From positions 16,713,480-16,777,479 of the forward strand of contig OX463780.1 of the NCBI GenBank assembly GCA_949825025.1: 64,000 bases of DNA. The letters run 5' to 3'. The notes under the pieces were generated by a model. That model worked only from the letters and a program-made list of their open reading frames with translations, did no database searches and had not been told where the DNA came from. Position 1 is the stretch's first letter, and every line of letters starts with the position of its first letter. Positions 16,001 through 26,430 of this stretch are shown piece by piece. The stretch is from Siphlonurus alternatus (Eukaryota; Arthropoda; Insecta; Ephemeroptera; Siphlonuridae). A program made the position numbers and the translations under genes.

Positions 16001-19000
16001 ATAACTTCATACTCCATTCACTACGTACACATGACGGTGTTTAATATGCGAATCCGTTGACGACGGATAATGTTATTCTTATGAGGCGTCGTCAACGGAT
16101 ACGTATTAAACACCATCATGTGAACGTAATGATTGTAGCTCTTTTCTATTAATTGTGATGCTATTGCTTCAAAAAAAGTATAAATAAGTATATATTAAAT
16201 CAAAGAGAACTCTTTTCTTATTTTTAGAATTGCGAGCATCTAAACCTACTCCTCACATTGAATTGTGGGGGACAATAATTATATTAATAAATTAATTCAA
16301 TTAGATATGCTGGTCAAACGTACTGGAATGTTACGACGATATCATAATTAATTATACATGGAATACAATCAGCTTAAAAGTGTTTAAATTATTCCATGCT
16401 CTATGTTGTATCCATGACACTAATTAAGATATTAAGGTCAATTAGCAGTGTTTGTTTGCCAAATTAAGCAATGGAATTCAAGCCAATCCTATATATATCA
16501 AAACCGTAGTTCCACGTTTGGAAATACTTAACAATTGAAACATAGCAGTAAATACTATTATAGTGTAGGTCCAATTTGATATGAGACAAGCTTTTTCACC
16601 ATGATTCAAACCATTACCAATTTTAATGAATATCCATACAGAATTTTCAATTATATAAAAGGTCATCTCTTTTATTCTGTGATTCAAATTTTGTTTGTTT
16701 CTTTTTACGAGACATCTAACAGTAAGTTATAACACCACAGTGCACTTTTTGTATGTGTGTCTACTGCAGTAAAAAGCGAGAAAGCTCTCTCGTCCAAGCT
16801 AAGATGGTTCGAATTATCTTTCTTGTGATTGTGTCAAATTAGGCCAACGTCCCGAGGTGTTTGTACCAATGAAATTAATCATTGATCCGGGCTGCTCAAT
16901 TCTCGAGACTCTTTGCATGCAAAGCGCCCCTTGTATGGAAGTTCACCCCTCAGCTCGAGATAAGAGACTGCATGAAGACACAAGCTAGCACTGTAAGTTA
17001 TTTCGAAAAGTGTCAGTGTCACTAGGATCAATTTTGCTTCTCTTTTACTGACAAACAGACCTAATTATAAAACGGAAGGTTCGAACTGGATCATTTGGAG
17101 AAGAATAGAATAGTTGATTTTTATTTTATTATTTTTTTATTCCCTTTTCTTTGTGAGGATTTGCATGTATGATTTTTTTTAAAAGTTATATTAAAAATAT
17201 CTTAGTAATATGCTCACAAAGAGAAGAATTTCTTTCAGATGTAGAATCTAATTTTGTATTTTATCGTGATATTCTAATACGGCCCTCGGTTTAAGAAGGA
17301 GATCGAATTCTTATAATGTTATTGAAGGAGTAGTATTATCTTCTTTCATGTTGAATCTTTGAGAAGGGAGATTATTGATCAACCCTTAGATTAATCCCTC
17401 AATGTTAACTGCAACTCAACCGCCATCACCGCTCGAAATCGTAGAGCCGTTTGTCAAAACACACTTCGCCTGCTTTCTCAACCTCATTCATCAATATTTA
17501 AAGTTAACACCGGAGAAAAACGTTTTTATATTTTTACAGCAACATCTTTACACTTCATTTATTTTAAATTTACATTTTTTAAAATTAAAAAAATGTCTTT
17601 TGTAACAAAAGAAAATAATGTTATTTTTAAGTATAAGTAAATAAATATAACGGTTAAAATATTTTTATAATACAATGTTTTATAGCGGAAGTATGTACGT
17701 GCGTGTTTCAATATTTCACGAAGCGTAAGAATTCGTTGTCTATGTAAAAAGTCATGTTATTGCCAAGAGAGTCACGGATTGACCGGCGATGTCTGTTCTT
17801 GACATAATCAGTAATTGCTTGTCAATCGCAAGTTTGCATCCAACATAGTCTAAACATGATGCAGTAGCAGCCTATAGTGACATTTTAATATAACTGATAT
17901 AATATATTAGGTATGAAAATATAATTATATTTATATATATATAATATTTAAAAAAATCCAATTTTACAAAACTAATGCATGCTCCTGACATCTCAAACTA
18001 TTAGATTTATACTGTAGAATAAAATAATATAATACTGCATGAATTTACTTTGCATGTAAATTGCATTTAATTAATAAATATTAATTGAATAGAAAAAATA
18101 TTGCATCAGAAAAATAATGAAACTTAATTAAAATTTTAATAATAAAAAAAAAAAAAAATAAAAAAACTTGATGCAAATTGTATTAAATTGGAAATTCAGT
18201 ATTTAAAAGTTAATTTTTTTTAAACGTAATGTTAGAAACTAAGAGTTTTATTGCAGCAGCTCGGAAAATTGTTAATAATATACACACAGCGACGTCCATA
18301 AATGAAAGTGTCCGGTCGGAAGGTGCGTTTTAACCTTGGCCGTGGCAGCCCCAGGACAACTTTCGTGCTGCGAAGATGTAGGTCCGGAGCCAAGCAGCAG
18401 CATCCTCGCCGACTTTCTCTGACCTCTAGAGAAACAACTCCAAATTTATCGCGCGATCATTCAACCAGAAAATCAACTACAAGGTTATAAAGAATAAATT
18501 TATACCAGGCCATCAGTATAATAAAAAGAATTTAACATAAAATATATAAAATATTATCCCCCAAAAAATTAGTTTTTTAAAGAAGGTATATAAAAAAAAT
18601 ATTTTTGCTTTCGCTTTTTCCAGTTGAACATCACATAAAATGATAGTCATATGTTGCTCAAAGCGTCACGCACGTTCGCCCATTGGAATCGTGCTGCAAA
18701 CACATTGATAATTCACGTATAGCCTTGGCATATTTGGCAGATATTATAATTAAGGTGCTGCTGCAGTCACTTTTTCCAGAAATCGTGATGCTCGTTTTAA
18801 AGAAATACAATTTTCAAATGACATTTACGTTACATCAGAAATGGAAAAATTTCAACATTCACTTATTCTTGAATACAGTACTTTTCAATAAAATAAATAA
18901 AATTGCAATCAATAACCATAATATTTTTTATTGATAAATAGCAAATTTCAAATTTAAGTTATGAAAAAAAAAAAAAAAAAAAATACAATATTACAATATT

Positions 19001-22000
19001 TTAAAGCTTTAAGCAATATATATTTTAAGTTATATTTTCTAATATATGTATTTTTATTATAAATTATTGCGATTGGCAGTACTGCTACCATTGAAATATT
19101 ATTTGTTTCATTTTTTTCCCCTTCCACGCCATCAATCGAAACATTTCATACAATATATTTTTTTATCAGAATGCAACAAAATTAAATATTTTGATCCAGC
19201 TTGTGATATAAATCACGAAATGTATTGAAAGGGAGGAAAAAGATTTATATATCATGCGCCATATGTTTAATAAATTAGATTTCTGCAATACAGTTTGAAT
19301 CATAAACCATTTAATTGCTCTTTTACAAGTCAACATTCCTCGTGTGTTTTTTTGTTCAGTGCGCAAAACGAAAGTGAAGTCATAACTCGGAGGTTGTGAG
19401 TCTCGGTACCATGCAGCCCCCTCTCCATATTTTGTACGACGACAATCGATGCTTAAATTCAAATCACAATTTTATTGTTGCGTTGATGAAAAAACTCAAT
19501 TTGGAGGCACGTCAATCTCTCTCCATGAGCTCTTTAAAATGTCTGTTTTTTTAGCATCATGTATGGTAAAATTACCCTAGGGCAAAATAGCTTGCTTCCA
19601 ATGAAAGTGGAACAATTTTTTATACGTATTTTCTTAACGTATGGAAAGTTAAATATATGGTTTGATTATTATACAAAAAAAAATACACACATTTTTGGTA
19701 CCTTAGTATTGTATTATGTTTATTTACCGTAAAAAAAGAAATAAGAAGAAATAAAACAACAAGTATATAGTATATATATGAAGGAAACATATGTATTTAG
19801 AAAGTGGCTCAGTTGTCGAAATATGAGTCACAGATGGATGATATTCATAATAAAAACTCTCGCTAAAATTTCATGGCCCAAGGCGTAAAATAATTCATAT
19901 TTTAAATAATAGAAGTACGCTTTATTATACAAAGTTTTTAATATTAGTTAGCTTCTTAGTAAAATAAACTTTAAAGAGAAACTAAAATAGTTTATTGCAT
20001 TAATAAAAATTATCATGTGGTCTAATTAGTCCATAAATTTTCTAACAAAAAACAATTTAAGTTATAAATTTTATATTTTTCATTACTGAATTCATTAATT
20101 TGAAAGATGGTGTTTTAGAAAAGAAAATGTATGTCATTTAGCTCCGCTTGCTGCATGAATGATTTCTACGTTGGGTTTAGTAAGCTTAAGTACAATCCTA
20201 AATACTAGAGATCGTTGTCGACAAGATTTCATTTATTAGAACAATTGAACGTCAGGTTTTAAATTGTAACTTTATACAAATAAATATAAATACATAAAAA
20301 TAAACTATCAATGCATGAGTAGCTTGGATAGCTTGTCAGAGAATAGTTACCTGATTGAGATAATTCTATTGAGCTTCCTACGAATACAAAGCACACCCCT
20401 TATAATATAGATTATATAAAAATACGCATAAATTGAAATTATGTACCGACCTCAAAATTTTTTATTGCATCAGAAATGGATAGAGGGTGCAAAGTTATGC
20501 TACTCTGATTTTTTTCAGATTTTTAGGGACCGGGAAGTATTGCTAAAAAGTTTTGGCGAGGTCGGGTTCGAATCCACGTCCCTTTTGGGTCCTATCTTTT
20601 ATTAAGAGAGGCGGCAAGAGGCGGCAAGAGGCGGCACTTTTTCTGTATACTTTCAATAATTTTTAAAAAATATTTGCCGGGCTCTAAAAACATCGTATTT
20701 ATGTTATTATAATTAAGTATGGTAATATTTATAATTATGTTAATTCTGGTGAATAATCCAATAAAATAGTAATAAAATTACATAATTGCAAGCACTTAAT
20801 TTAATTTGGCATGGAAGAAGATATTATTTCTAAGGATTGCTTATTATAGCGGCTGATAAATGAAGTTTATTGAAGAATCCTGGCAATATAATTATTAAGT
20901 ACCTAGTGTGCAATGTTAGATAATATTAATTATTTCTACACTGCATGCTATGTACGTATAATTATCGTCTCTCTTCTTTTTACAATGCATTATAGCCACA
21001 CCATATATATTATAGCTATTATGTTGCACTCGTGGAGCGACTATAAAATAAACAAGACAGTGTTATATGTAATATAATAATTTCTTGCTGATTTGGACAC
21101 CATTCGTATTCGTCGTGACATAAAAAAATCGCTCTATTTGCACAGATGACCTCTCTTTGTCATCAATCTACGCTCCATTGGTGAGAGGGGGCGTGACCGG
21201 CACACGAGCGCTATAATACACACGTCGCTCGATAGAGACGCAACGAGCTCCCCTCTATAAATACCAACTGGCCGGTACATTCATCATAATAATTTCTATT
21301 TTTATTACTTGTTTGATTGACACGAAATGTGCATTTTTTTTTTATCTGCGATTGACATTTGCGTCATTGCAATAAAACATTTCAATCAATTTTATTTATG
21401 ATATTTTCCAGATTTAAACATACATATTGCATCAGAACTCGCCTCAATGTACATTTTATGTTAATTTTATATAATTAGTATACAGTTCAAATTACTCTTA
21501 GAACTGTCATTAACATTCGTGTACTTTTTTTTTTTTTTTTTTTTTTTTTGTCAATACTAGAATGCGTGCTGGGCAAAATAAACATGAAAACTGTCACATA
21601 ATTATTTAAATTATTGCTTACATTAGCACAAAATAATGTATATTTTTTAAAAAAAAAGGAAATTTTGTTGCAAATCAATCTAAATTCAACTGCTACCTCC
21701 TCTAGGTAGAATATACGTGTCTTTCTTGCAATTAGAGACCTTCCATGACTTGTACATAAAGCCTATATTTCCATTAACACCTCGTGGTTTTGACAACACT
21801 TATATTCTACTGTTCTGATTGATCTGCTGTCTTCTCGGCGTACATCGGCCATTTCCAATGACCTCTGCCCTCTGACATGACCTTCAAGCTCTGGTCTCAC
21901 GTATCTCTTCTGTACAGATGCCCGGCTCGGGCCACCACCACGCAGGTTCTGTGTACAGTGTCCATTTCTAATGACCTCTGCCCTCTGACATGACCTTCAA

Positions 22001-23915
22001 GCTCTGGTCTCACGTATCTCTCCTGTACAGATGCCCGGCTCGGGCCACCACCACGCAGGTTCAGTGTACAGTGTCCATTTCTAATGACCTCTGCCCTCTG
22101 ACATGACCTTCAAGCCCTGGTCTCACGTATCTCTTCTGTACAGATGCCCGGCTCGGGCCACCACCACGCGGGTTCGGTGTACAGCGGCCACTCTGCGCCG
22201 CACATTATCCCCCTGCACGTGCCTCCGCCACCCCTCTCCATGCAGCCCTACATTCTGCCCGGCCCACCCCCACCCTGCGTGCTGCACGGACCGTCCATGA
22301 CGCTGCCTCACCAACACAAGGTATGTCCGGCAATGATTCACTTGTGAGTGGGATCAACGTTGCACCTTCAAAGGAATTTAATTTGGAAACCGCTATTTAT
22401 TAAAACATTTAATAGTGTTCAAATTTTATAAAAAAAAAAAAATAACGTAATTGATTAATTTTCCTCATACAGGTGCTCATGCAAGTTGCATCAATCAGAT
22501 CATATCAGATGCTATATAGTTATACTCCATACAATTATATAAAATAAATATATTAATTGTTGTGCACTATAATTGATAAAATTGACATAAATAATAAACG
22601 TACAATATCACGCAAAGTTTAAATACAAGGTCTAGTATAATTTTAGTGTGTTATTCATCATTGATAATAATTTCATTTCAAAACATGGGTTAATTTAATC
22701 AGAGAGCTTACATTCAATTTAAGCTCTCTGATTTAATATTACAGTGGGATAGGCAAATGCAGTTAAACTTAGCTAACTATAAAAAAACAAGGGTAATTTA
22801 ATTCTGTTAGTACTTAAATAATAAAATTAAAAAATTATGAACGTTAAAAATAAATAAAAATACATATTTCCCTTCATTAATAATATTGCTAATTTTTAAA
22901 CTTGTTTTTTTTTAAGGTCATTCAGCAAAAAATACAATATTTAATCGCTTCCGGTACCAGTATTTTTGTTTTAATTTACAATTTTTAGTTGTCATTAAGT
23001 TTTTATTGTTATTCAAGGCTATTTTTATTTTATATTTATAGTCTGTACAACCGAGTGGATATTGAAAACGACGCATGTCTATGCTCGTTATATCGTTAGA
23101 TAACGTTACATAAATAACATAATTATATGCTATATTTTCATTGTAGGCTATCGTAGAGCTTTTAAAATAGAATCACTTGTCAGATCTAGCAGCTTAAATT
23201 TTGTGGAAGATTGGGGGACATTCACAAAGCACTTTAACCCCCACTTTCACCTAAATTTTTATCCCTGGTGCTAAATATGGTGCTAAACCAAAAAACCAGG
23301 GGCTAACCATGTTAAGCTCTTAGTTTAGCACCATGTTTAGCACCAGGGATAAAAATCAAGGCTAAAGTGGGGGTTAAAGTGCTTTGTGAATGCCCCCCAT
23401 TTGTTTTAATGTGCTCTTTTTATACAGCTAGAGTGCTAGACTACAGCAAACTCCCATTATTATACTCCAAAAACTCAAATTTAAATTAATAGATTCCTAA
23501 ATAAAGATAGCAAAATAATATTAAATTTAATCTACCATTAAACTCGAATCACTGAAAGTATAAGCTCTGTTAATAACATTGTGGTTTCCAGGAACGCCGT
23601 CGCAGTCGCCACCATCGCCGCCGGTCTAGTTCCGGCGAGGTCCACGGCTCCCCCGTCCCCGCGCTGCTGCCCCCGATGGCCGGCCTTCAGGAGGTGGACT
23701 CTGAGGCGGAGGCTCGCTTGGCCGCGGTGGCCTCCAAGCGACAACGCCTGCCCTCGGCACTCACCGAGGAGGAGATGGAGCGCTCGTACACCGGTCTGGA
23801 CCGAGCCATCGCCGAGGACTTTATCACCAATACCATGGAGAAGCACCACGTGACCAGCAGACGTACCTCCGAGGAGGCGAGTCGCGACATGTACGAACAC
23901 AGCTCGCATTTCTAG
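9474..23915 (+). CDS. Four-pass membrane protein gene, four coding exons (438 aa)
   Basis: Join 9474-10037, 15286-15537, 22144-22320, 23592-23915: 188 + 84 + 59 + 107 codons plus TAG. Every intron has GT-AG ends and is phase 0, and the frame stays open throughout, which strongly supports the model. Residues 1-85 are Ser/Thr-rich and cytosol-like. Hydrophobic segments lie at about 86-108, 117-139, 151-176 and 191-216, with a basic loop (RRSKRRNKS) between the second and third and very short outer loops, giving a tetraspan topology with both ends cytosolic. The tail is Pro/His-rich (about 273-331), then has a basic Arg/Ser/His cluster (332-347) and an acidic end with EEEMERSYTGLDRAIAEDF. The architecture is MARVEL- or MS4A-like only in topology. 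I do not recognise the family and assign no function. The exons are far richer in GC than the introns. Confidence 0.85.
11106..11524. mobile_element. Fold-back element with three TGACGTCA sites
   Basis: A long imperfect palindrome of about 420 bp. The left arm starts TTACAATAGACAATAATGG and the right arm ends CCATTATTGTCTATTATAA. Inner arms share TGATTTTTTTCAGATTTTT and GTACCACCCTA/TAGGGTGGTAC blocks. The centre has the unit TGATTGGCTATTGATGACGTC twice in tandem, with TGACGTCA at 11286, 11321 and 11352. No ORF; a non-autonomous DNA transposon or palindromic MITE in intron 1. The inner arm motif is shared with the elements at 20.4, 26.4 and 51.0 kb. Confidence 0.8.
12362..12383. repeat. Perfect 22-bp palindrome
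   Basis: CAGGGTATGTA followed exactly by its reverse complement, TACATACCCTG. It lies inside intron 1, flanked on both sides by GGTTTCAAT-like sequence. Function unknown. Confidence 0.85.
15059..15170. repeat. 55-bp unit in two tandem copies
   Basis: The block starting GTATTATATCTATATATAAA at 15061 is repeated essentially unchanged at 15116. It lies about 115 bases upstream of the exon 2 acceptor. It looks like a recent tandem duplication; no function seen. Confidence 0.9.
15286..15537 (+). CDS. Coding exon 2 of the four-pass gene
   Basis: Acceptor TTGCAG before 15286, donor GTAAGT at 15538-15543. Encodes residues 189-272: the fourth hydrophobic segment (VTWGALLANTGLLLTSGLL...) and the start of the cytosolic tail (WRRDAGVCTSRRPS...). 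Strongly GC-rich against its flanks. Phase 0 at both ends. Confidence 0.88.
16013..16134. mobile_element. Small fold-back element (about 120 bp)
   Basis: The left arm CACATGACGGTGTTTAATAT...ATCCGTTGACGAC pairs with the right arm GTCGTCAACGGAT...TATTAAACACCATCATGTG, with a loop of about 24 bases. Arms of about 48 bases with a few mismatches. No ORF; consistent with a tiny palindromic MITE. Confidence 0.75.
16911..16924. promoter_or_regulatory. Perfect 14-bp palindrome with two ATGCAAA motifs
   Basis: CTTTGCATGCAAAG is self-complementary and contains ATGCAAA on both strands, close to the POU octamer half. It sits in a GC-richer patch (16,840-17,000) that also has AATTAATCATTGAT at 16,873-16,886. 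Candidate intronic enhancer; inference only. Confidence 0.35.
20443..20690. mobile_element. Half copy of a fold-back element
   Basis: The left arm matches the element at 26.43 kb (ACCGACCTCAA, ATTGCATCAGAAATGGATAG, GCAAAGTTATGCTA, CTGATTTTTTTCAGATTTTT). The interior ends near CCGGGCTCTAAAAAC, and the right terminal repeat is missing. The interior holds three tandem AGAGGCGGCA units (20,607-20,636) and a GGTTCGAATCC block that resembles an RNA polymerase III B box. Confidence 0.7.
21175..21290 (+). promoter_or_regulatory. Promoter-like block inside intron 2
   Basis: In order on the + strand: CCATTGG (inverted CCAAT) at 21175-21181, GGGGGCGTGACC from about 21187, then TATAAATA at 21256-21263 in CTCTATAAATACC, with a plausible start 25-30 bases further on (about 21,285-21,292, near CATTCATCAT). 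The block is GC-rich relative to the intron. Exon 3 begins with an in-frame ATG at 22144, so a transcript from here could encode the soluble C-terminal tail alone. The motifs are seen directly; promoter activity is inferred. Confidence 0.4.
21846..22190 (+). repeat. 113-bp tandem array duplicating the exon 3 acceptor
   Basis: The acceptor TGTACAG followed by ATGCCCGGCTCGGGCCACCA occurs three times with exact 113-bp spacing (exon-like starts at 21918, 22031, 22144). Each earlier unit carries about 40 bases of exon 3, then fuses to intron sequence (TGTCCATTTCTAATGACC). Only the third continues into the open exon. The two upstream acceptors would read 17 codons and then TAA. The junction TACAGTGTCCATTTC combines exon TACAGCGGCCAC and intron TACATCGGCCATTTC, suggesting unequal exchange at microhomology. 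Confidence 0.92.
22144..22320 (+). CDS. Coding exon 3 of the four-pass gene
   Basis: Acceptor TTCTGTACAG ending at 22143, donor GTATGT at 22321. Encodes residues 273-331, starting MPGSGHHHAGSVYSGHS and rich in Pro and His (HVPPPPLSMQPYILPGPPPP), a flexible cytosolic tail. The ATG is the first codon after the junction. Phase 0 at both ends. Confidence 0.85.
22695..22736. repeat. Hairpin in intron 3
   Basis: Arms of about 16 bases (left TTAATCAGAGAGCTTA, right TAAGCTCTCTGATTTAA) around a 9-base loop, one mismatch. No gene or known RNA family recognised. Confidence 0.6.
23213..23398. mobile_element. Palindromic MITE with G-rich ends
   Basis: Termini GGGGGACATTCACAAAGCAC and its complement GTGCTTTGTGAATGCCCCCC, with long inner arms (ACTTTAACCCCCACTTT / AAAGTGGGGGTTAAAGT; ATCCCTGGTGCTAAA / TTTAGCACCAGGGAT). 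The pairing is near-continuous with a short centre. The flank is ATT on both sides, a possible 3-bp target duplication. No ORF; a non-autonomous DNA transposon in intron 3. Confidence 0.82.
23592..23915 (+). CDS. Coding exon 4 of the four-pass gene, with stop
   Basis: Acceptor TTTCCAG before 23592; stop TAG at 23913-23915. Encodes residues 332-438: a basic ERRRSRHHRRRSSSG stretch, then LLPPMAGLQEVDSEAEARL, and an acidic end finishing TSEEASRDMYEHSSHF. The C-terminal aromatic and hydrophobic end could suit a trafficking or PDZ-type contact, which is only a guess. Confidence 0.87.
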   Translation, partial: ERRRSRHHRRRSSSGEVHGSPVPALLPPMAGLQEVDSEAEARLAAVASKRQRLPSALTEEEMERSYTGLDRAIAEDFITNTMEKHHVTSRRTSEEASRDMYEHSSHF

Positions 23916-24556
23916 ACACACCTCGACGTTGAAGCTCATAGCTATAAAGTGGTAAGGAAGGCAAAGAGAATGCCAAGTTCATAAAGCGTCTAAACTTTTG
24001 CTTTGTATCTATAATTCAAGGACTGAACTTAATTTAAAGTTTCAAATTATATATTATTCAACAAAGGAGCTCACAACTTGAAATTGCAAATACAAGCAAA
24101 TTTACATTCTGTCTTGAAATTTATAAATTTTTAGTTTGGGTGAAATGTAAATCACCAGCTAAGAATTTAAATGAAAATGTATAGAATATTGTAAATATTA
24201 TTATGAAGTGAAAATGAAATCCTTTATATATAAAGCTACGTATAAATATTCTTGCATAATATTTGAATCACAAATATTTAAAGTTTAAATTGAAGGGAAA
24301 TTTTATACTAGAATTCTGCATTATTATAATTTTTCAACAAAAAAATTCATAATGATTACCAATGGTGAATAAGGAGAATTAAAAATAATAACAATATTTT
24401 AAAACAGGAGTTACCAAAATATTTAGAACTAAAATATGATGCACTTTTTGTAAAATATATTTTCATCATATTGGGTTTGTATTATAATAATTTCCACTTT
24501 AATAATCATTATAATATTGTTTCAAATAATCCAATCTTGTACATTAACTTCATTTA

Positions 24557-24650
24557 AGCCAATATTACATGATACAATTTTGCAAACAATTTTCTTGTAA
24601 AGTAAAATTTTATGCAATAATTAGAAAAATTGTATCTTGTAATAGTGGCT
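24557..24650. mobile_element. Hairpin element, copy 1 of a short family
   Basis: Termini AGCCAATATTACATGATACA(ATTTT) and (AAAAT)TGTATCTTGTAATAGTGGCT are inverted repeats. The ends match those at 25,021-25,162 (GGCAGTATTACACGATACA...), so the two are diverged copies of one fold-back family under 150 bp long. Confidence 0.65.
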
Positions 24651-25020
24651 ATACTTGCTCATTGTTTATATTTCATAGAACATAATTACAAATAGACTTA
24701 TTGACGACATAATATTTGACTGCAATACGTGTCGAGCGTCATCTGCTTACCCACGTCTTGCGGTCGTCGTAAAGGACGAGGAGGTGGTGTCCTAATGAGG
24801 AAGGACGTCGCGACATCGAGGACGTAGCGGCGCCGTCTAGACAGACAGTTGATAAACTCACAGCTGATGGTGAATCGATTGCAGCTGCTGGAGTGGCACC
24901 TTTGCTGTCAATCACCAATTTATCTCTTCATCTGGAACACTGCAAATACATGAACATTACTTTAAGACATACTGTTCGTCTTAAGAGTTCACTCTTGTGA
25001 AATTAAATTACCCTCTAAAA

Positions 25021-25162
25021 GGCAGTATTACACGATACAATTTTTCTAATTATTGTATACAATTTTTCCTTGCAAGAAAACTTAATCTCCATTTGTTTGT
25101 ATGGAGAAGAAATTTTCTTGCAAGGAAAATTTGCATGCAAAATTGTATGGTGTAATACAGGC
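25021..25162. mobile_element. Hairpin element, copy 2 of the same family
   Basis: The left end GGCAGTATTACACGATACAA pairs with the right end TTGTATGGTGTAATACAGGC. Inner arms CCTTGCAAGAAAA / TTTTCTTGCAAGG are perfect over 12 bases. Length 142 bp, no ORF. If transcribed within the upstream gene's 3' UTR it would form a long stem. Confidence 0.75.
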
Positions 25163-26430
25163 TTCAGGTGTTTAATATTAGTTCATATTCAAATAATCAT
25201 TAAATTTACGCCATATGTCTTAAAATAATTAAAAATGTATTTGCAGTGTGATTGTATGTTGTAAATGTATTGGTGTAAAGAAAATGTGTTGGTACAGAAT
25301 ATTTATCATTTTATAGTCATCAAGTCCATCTAATAAACCGATTGCATTTAAATATAATCATGTCATAAAAAAAAAATTTTTTAGTTTAAAAATTTCACTT
25401 GTTAGAATTTGCAAAATACTTTTACTGTAAATAAATTCATAAACATTGTAATAATTTCATTGATAAAAAAATTACCCACATTCATAATAATATGACATCA
25501 TTGTTCGCCGATTGTTATTTCAAGCAATCGTATTTTGTTGTTCGTAAAATTGAAGCTTTGTAAACTATAGTTGATTGCTCTGACGTCATGCCCCTGTAAG
25601 TTAGGCTGCCTTATGGAGGACCAGAATGCACAAACTAGTATATATAAAAAATTATATATTGATTTTTTTTCACTTTATTTAACAAAGTAAATCAGGTTAA
25701 AACATTTTTTTTTTTCAATTTTTTGTTGTCATTATTTCTTCTATCTAATGCCATATTAGTTGGACCTCCACTTTCTCTTTTCTAGCCCCAACTCCCCCTT
25801 CTGACCGTATACTTGCTATGCCATTTTCCCTCAAAAACATAAACAACAATCAGCTCTATAAGAATACAATTTTTCAACACACACGTCATATTGAAGTTTT
25901 CAATACATTATACAAGTATATTGAATATAAAATCAGCCTATTGATATTATTAATTATAATTTGTAAAGTAATGTTGAGCAATGTAATAATGCAATGAAGG
26001 CAGCGAAACCAAATAATTACATTGACGACATATTGATAATGGAGAATTTTTATTCAAAAATAAATGTACATATTGGGATCTTGGTGTATGGGTAGATTTA
26101 AAATAAACAAACTATTATTATTATGGTTTGCATTTATAATGTAAAACGTGAAAGCTCAATTTTTTAATGATGCTCAAAACAGTATGTATCAATTTTATTG
26201 TATGCAATAAAAAAAACTTAAACAAAATAAATAATATAATTATTAATTTATATAATTACTAGAGGAAACGAAGCTCACCAGTCAGTCTTCACTTATTCAC
26301 TTCAGTTAATATTTACAGAAAGATTAATATGAGAGATATTCATGAATACAATAAATTATTTAGTTATGAAAAGGTACGTAGTTTTTCCATGCAAGAATCC
26401 TTATTTATATCACAATATCACAAAATATCA

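Larger units (their letters stand above)
15538..22143 (+). other. Intron 2 of the four-pass gene (6.6 kb)
   Basis: Donor GTAAGT, acceptor CTTCTGTACAG ending at 22143. It contains a 120-bp inverted repeat at about 16,013-16,134, an octamer-type palindrome at 16,911-16,924, a GC-rich patch at 18,300-18,460 without a convincing exon, a half fold-back at 20,443-20,690, a promoter-like block at 21,175-21,290 and the 113-bp tandem array at 21,846-22,190. Confidence 0.8.
22321..23591 (+). other. Intron 3 of the four-pass gene (1.3 kb)
   Basis: Donor GTATGT, acceptor GGTTTCCAG ending at 23591. Contains a hairpin at 22,695-22,736 (AATCAGAGAGCTTA and its complement) and a complete 186-bp fold-back at 23,213-23,398. 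Confidence 0.82.
23916..25337 (+). other. Likely 3' UTR/downstream flank of the four-pass gene
   Basis: AT-rich with a GC-rich patch at 24,725-24,900 that has no long frame. The first clear AATAAA signals I find are at 25,332-25,337 and near 25,430, so the 3' UTR may be about 1.4 kb. Two related hairpin elements (24,557-24,650 and 25,021-25,162) would lie in it. Transcript extent is inferred. Confidence 0.4.

Noticed and set aside
18302..18490. GC-rich 62-codon frame in intron 2
   Set aside because: No suitable flanking acceptor and donor in a phase that keeps the four-exon model open, and no recognisable motif.
20555..20590. GGTTCGAATCC, resembling a tRNA T-arm or SINE B box
   Set aside because: The flanking bases do not form a five-pair T stem, no acceptor stem or anticodon arm can be built, and the block lies inside a fold-back element.
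21918..22143. Possibility that the 113-bp units are extra cassette exons
   Set aside because: Each unit reads to TAA after 17 codons and has no good donor; the internal GGTTCTG/GGTTCAG is a weak donor and would shift the frame.
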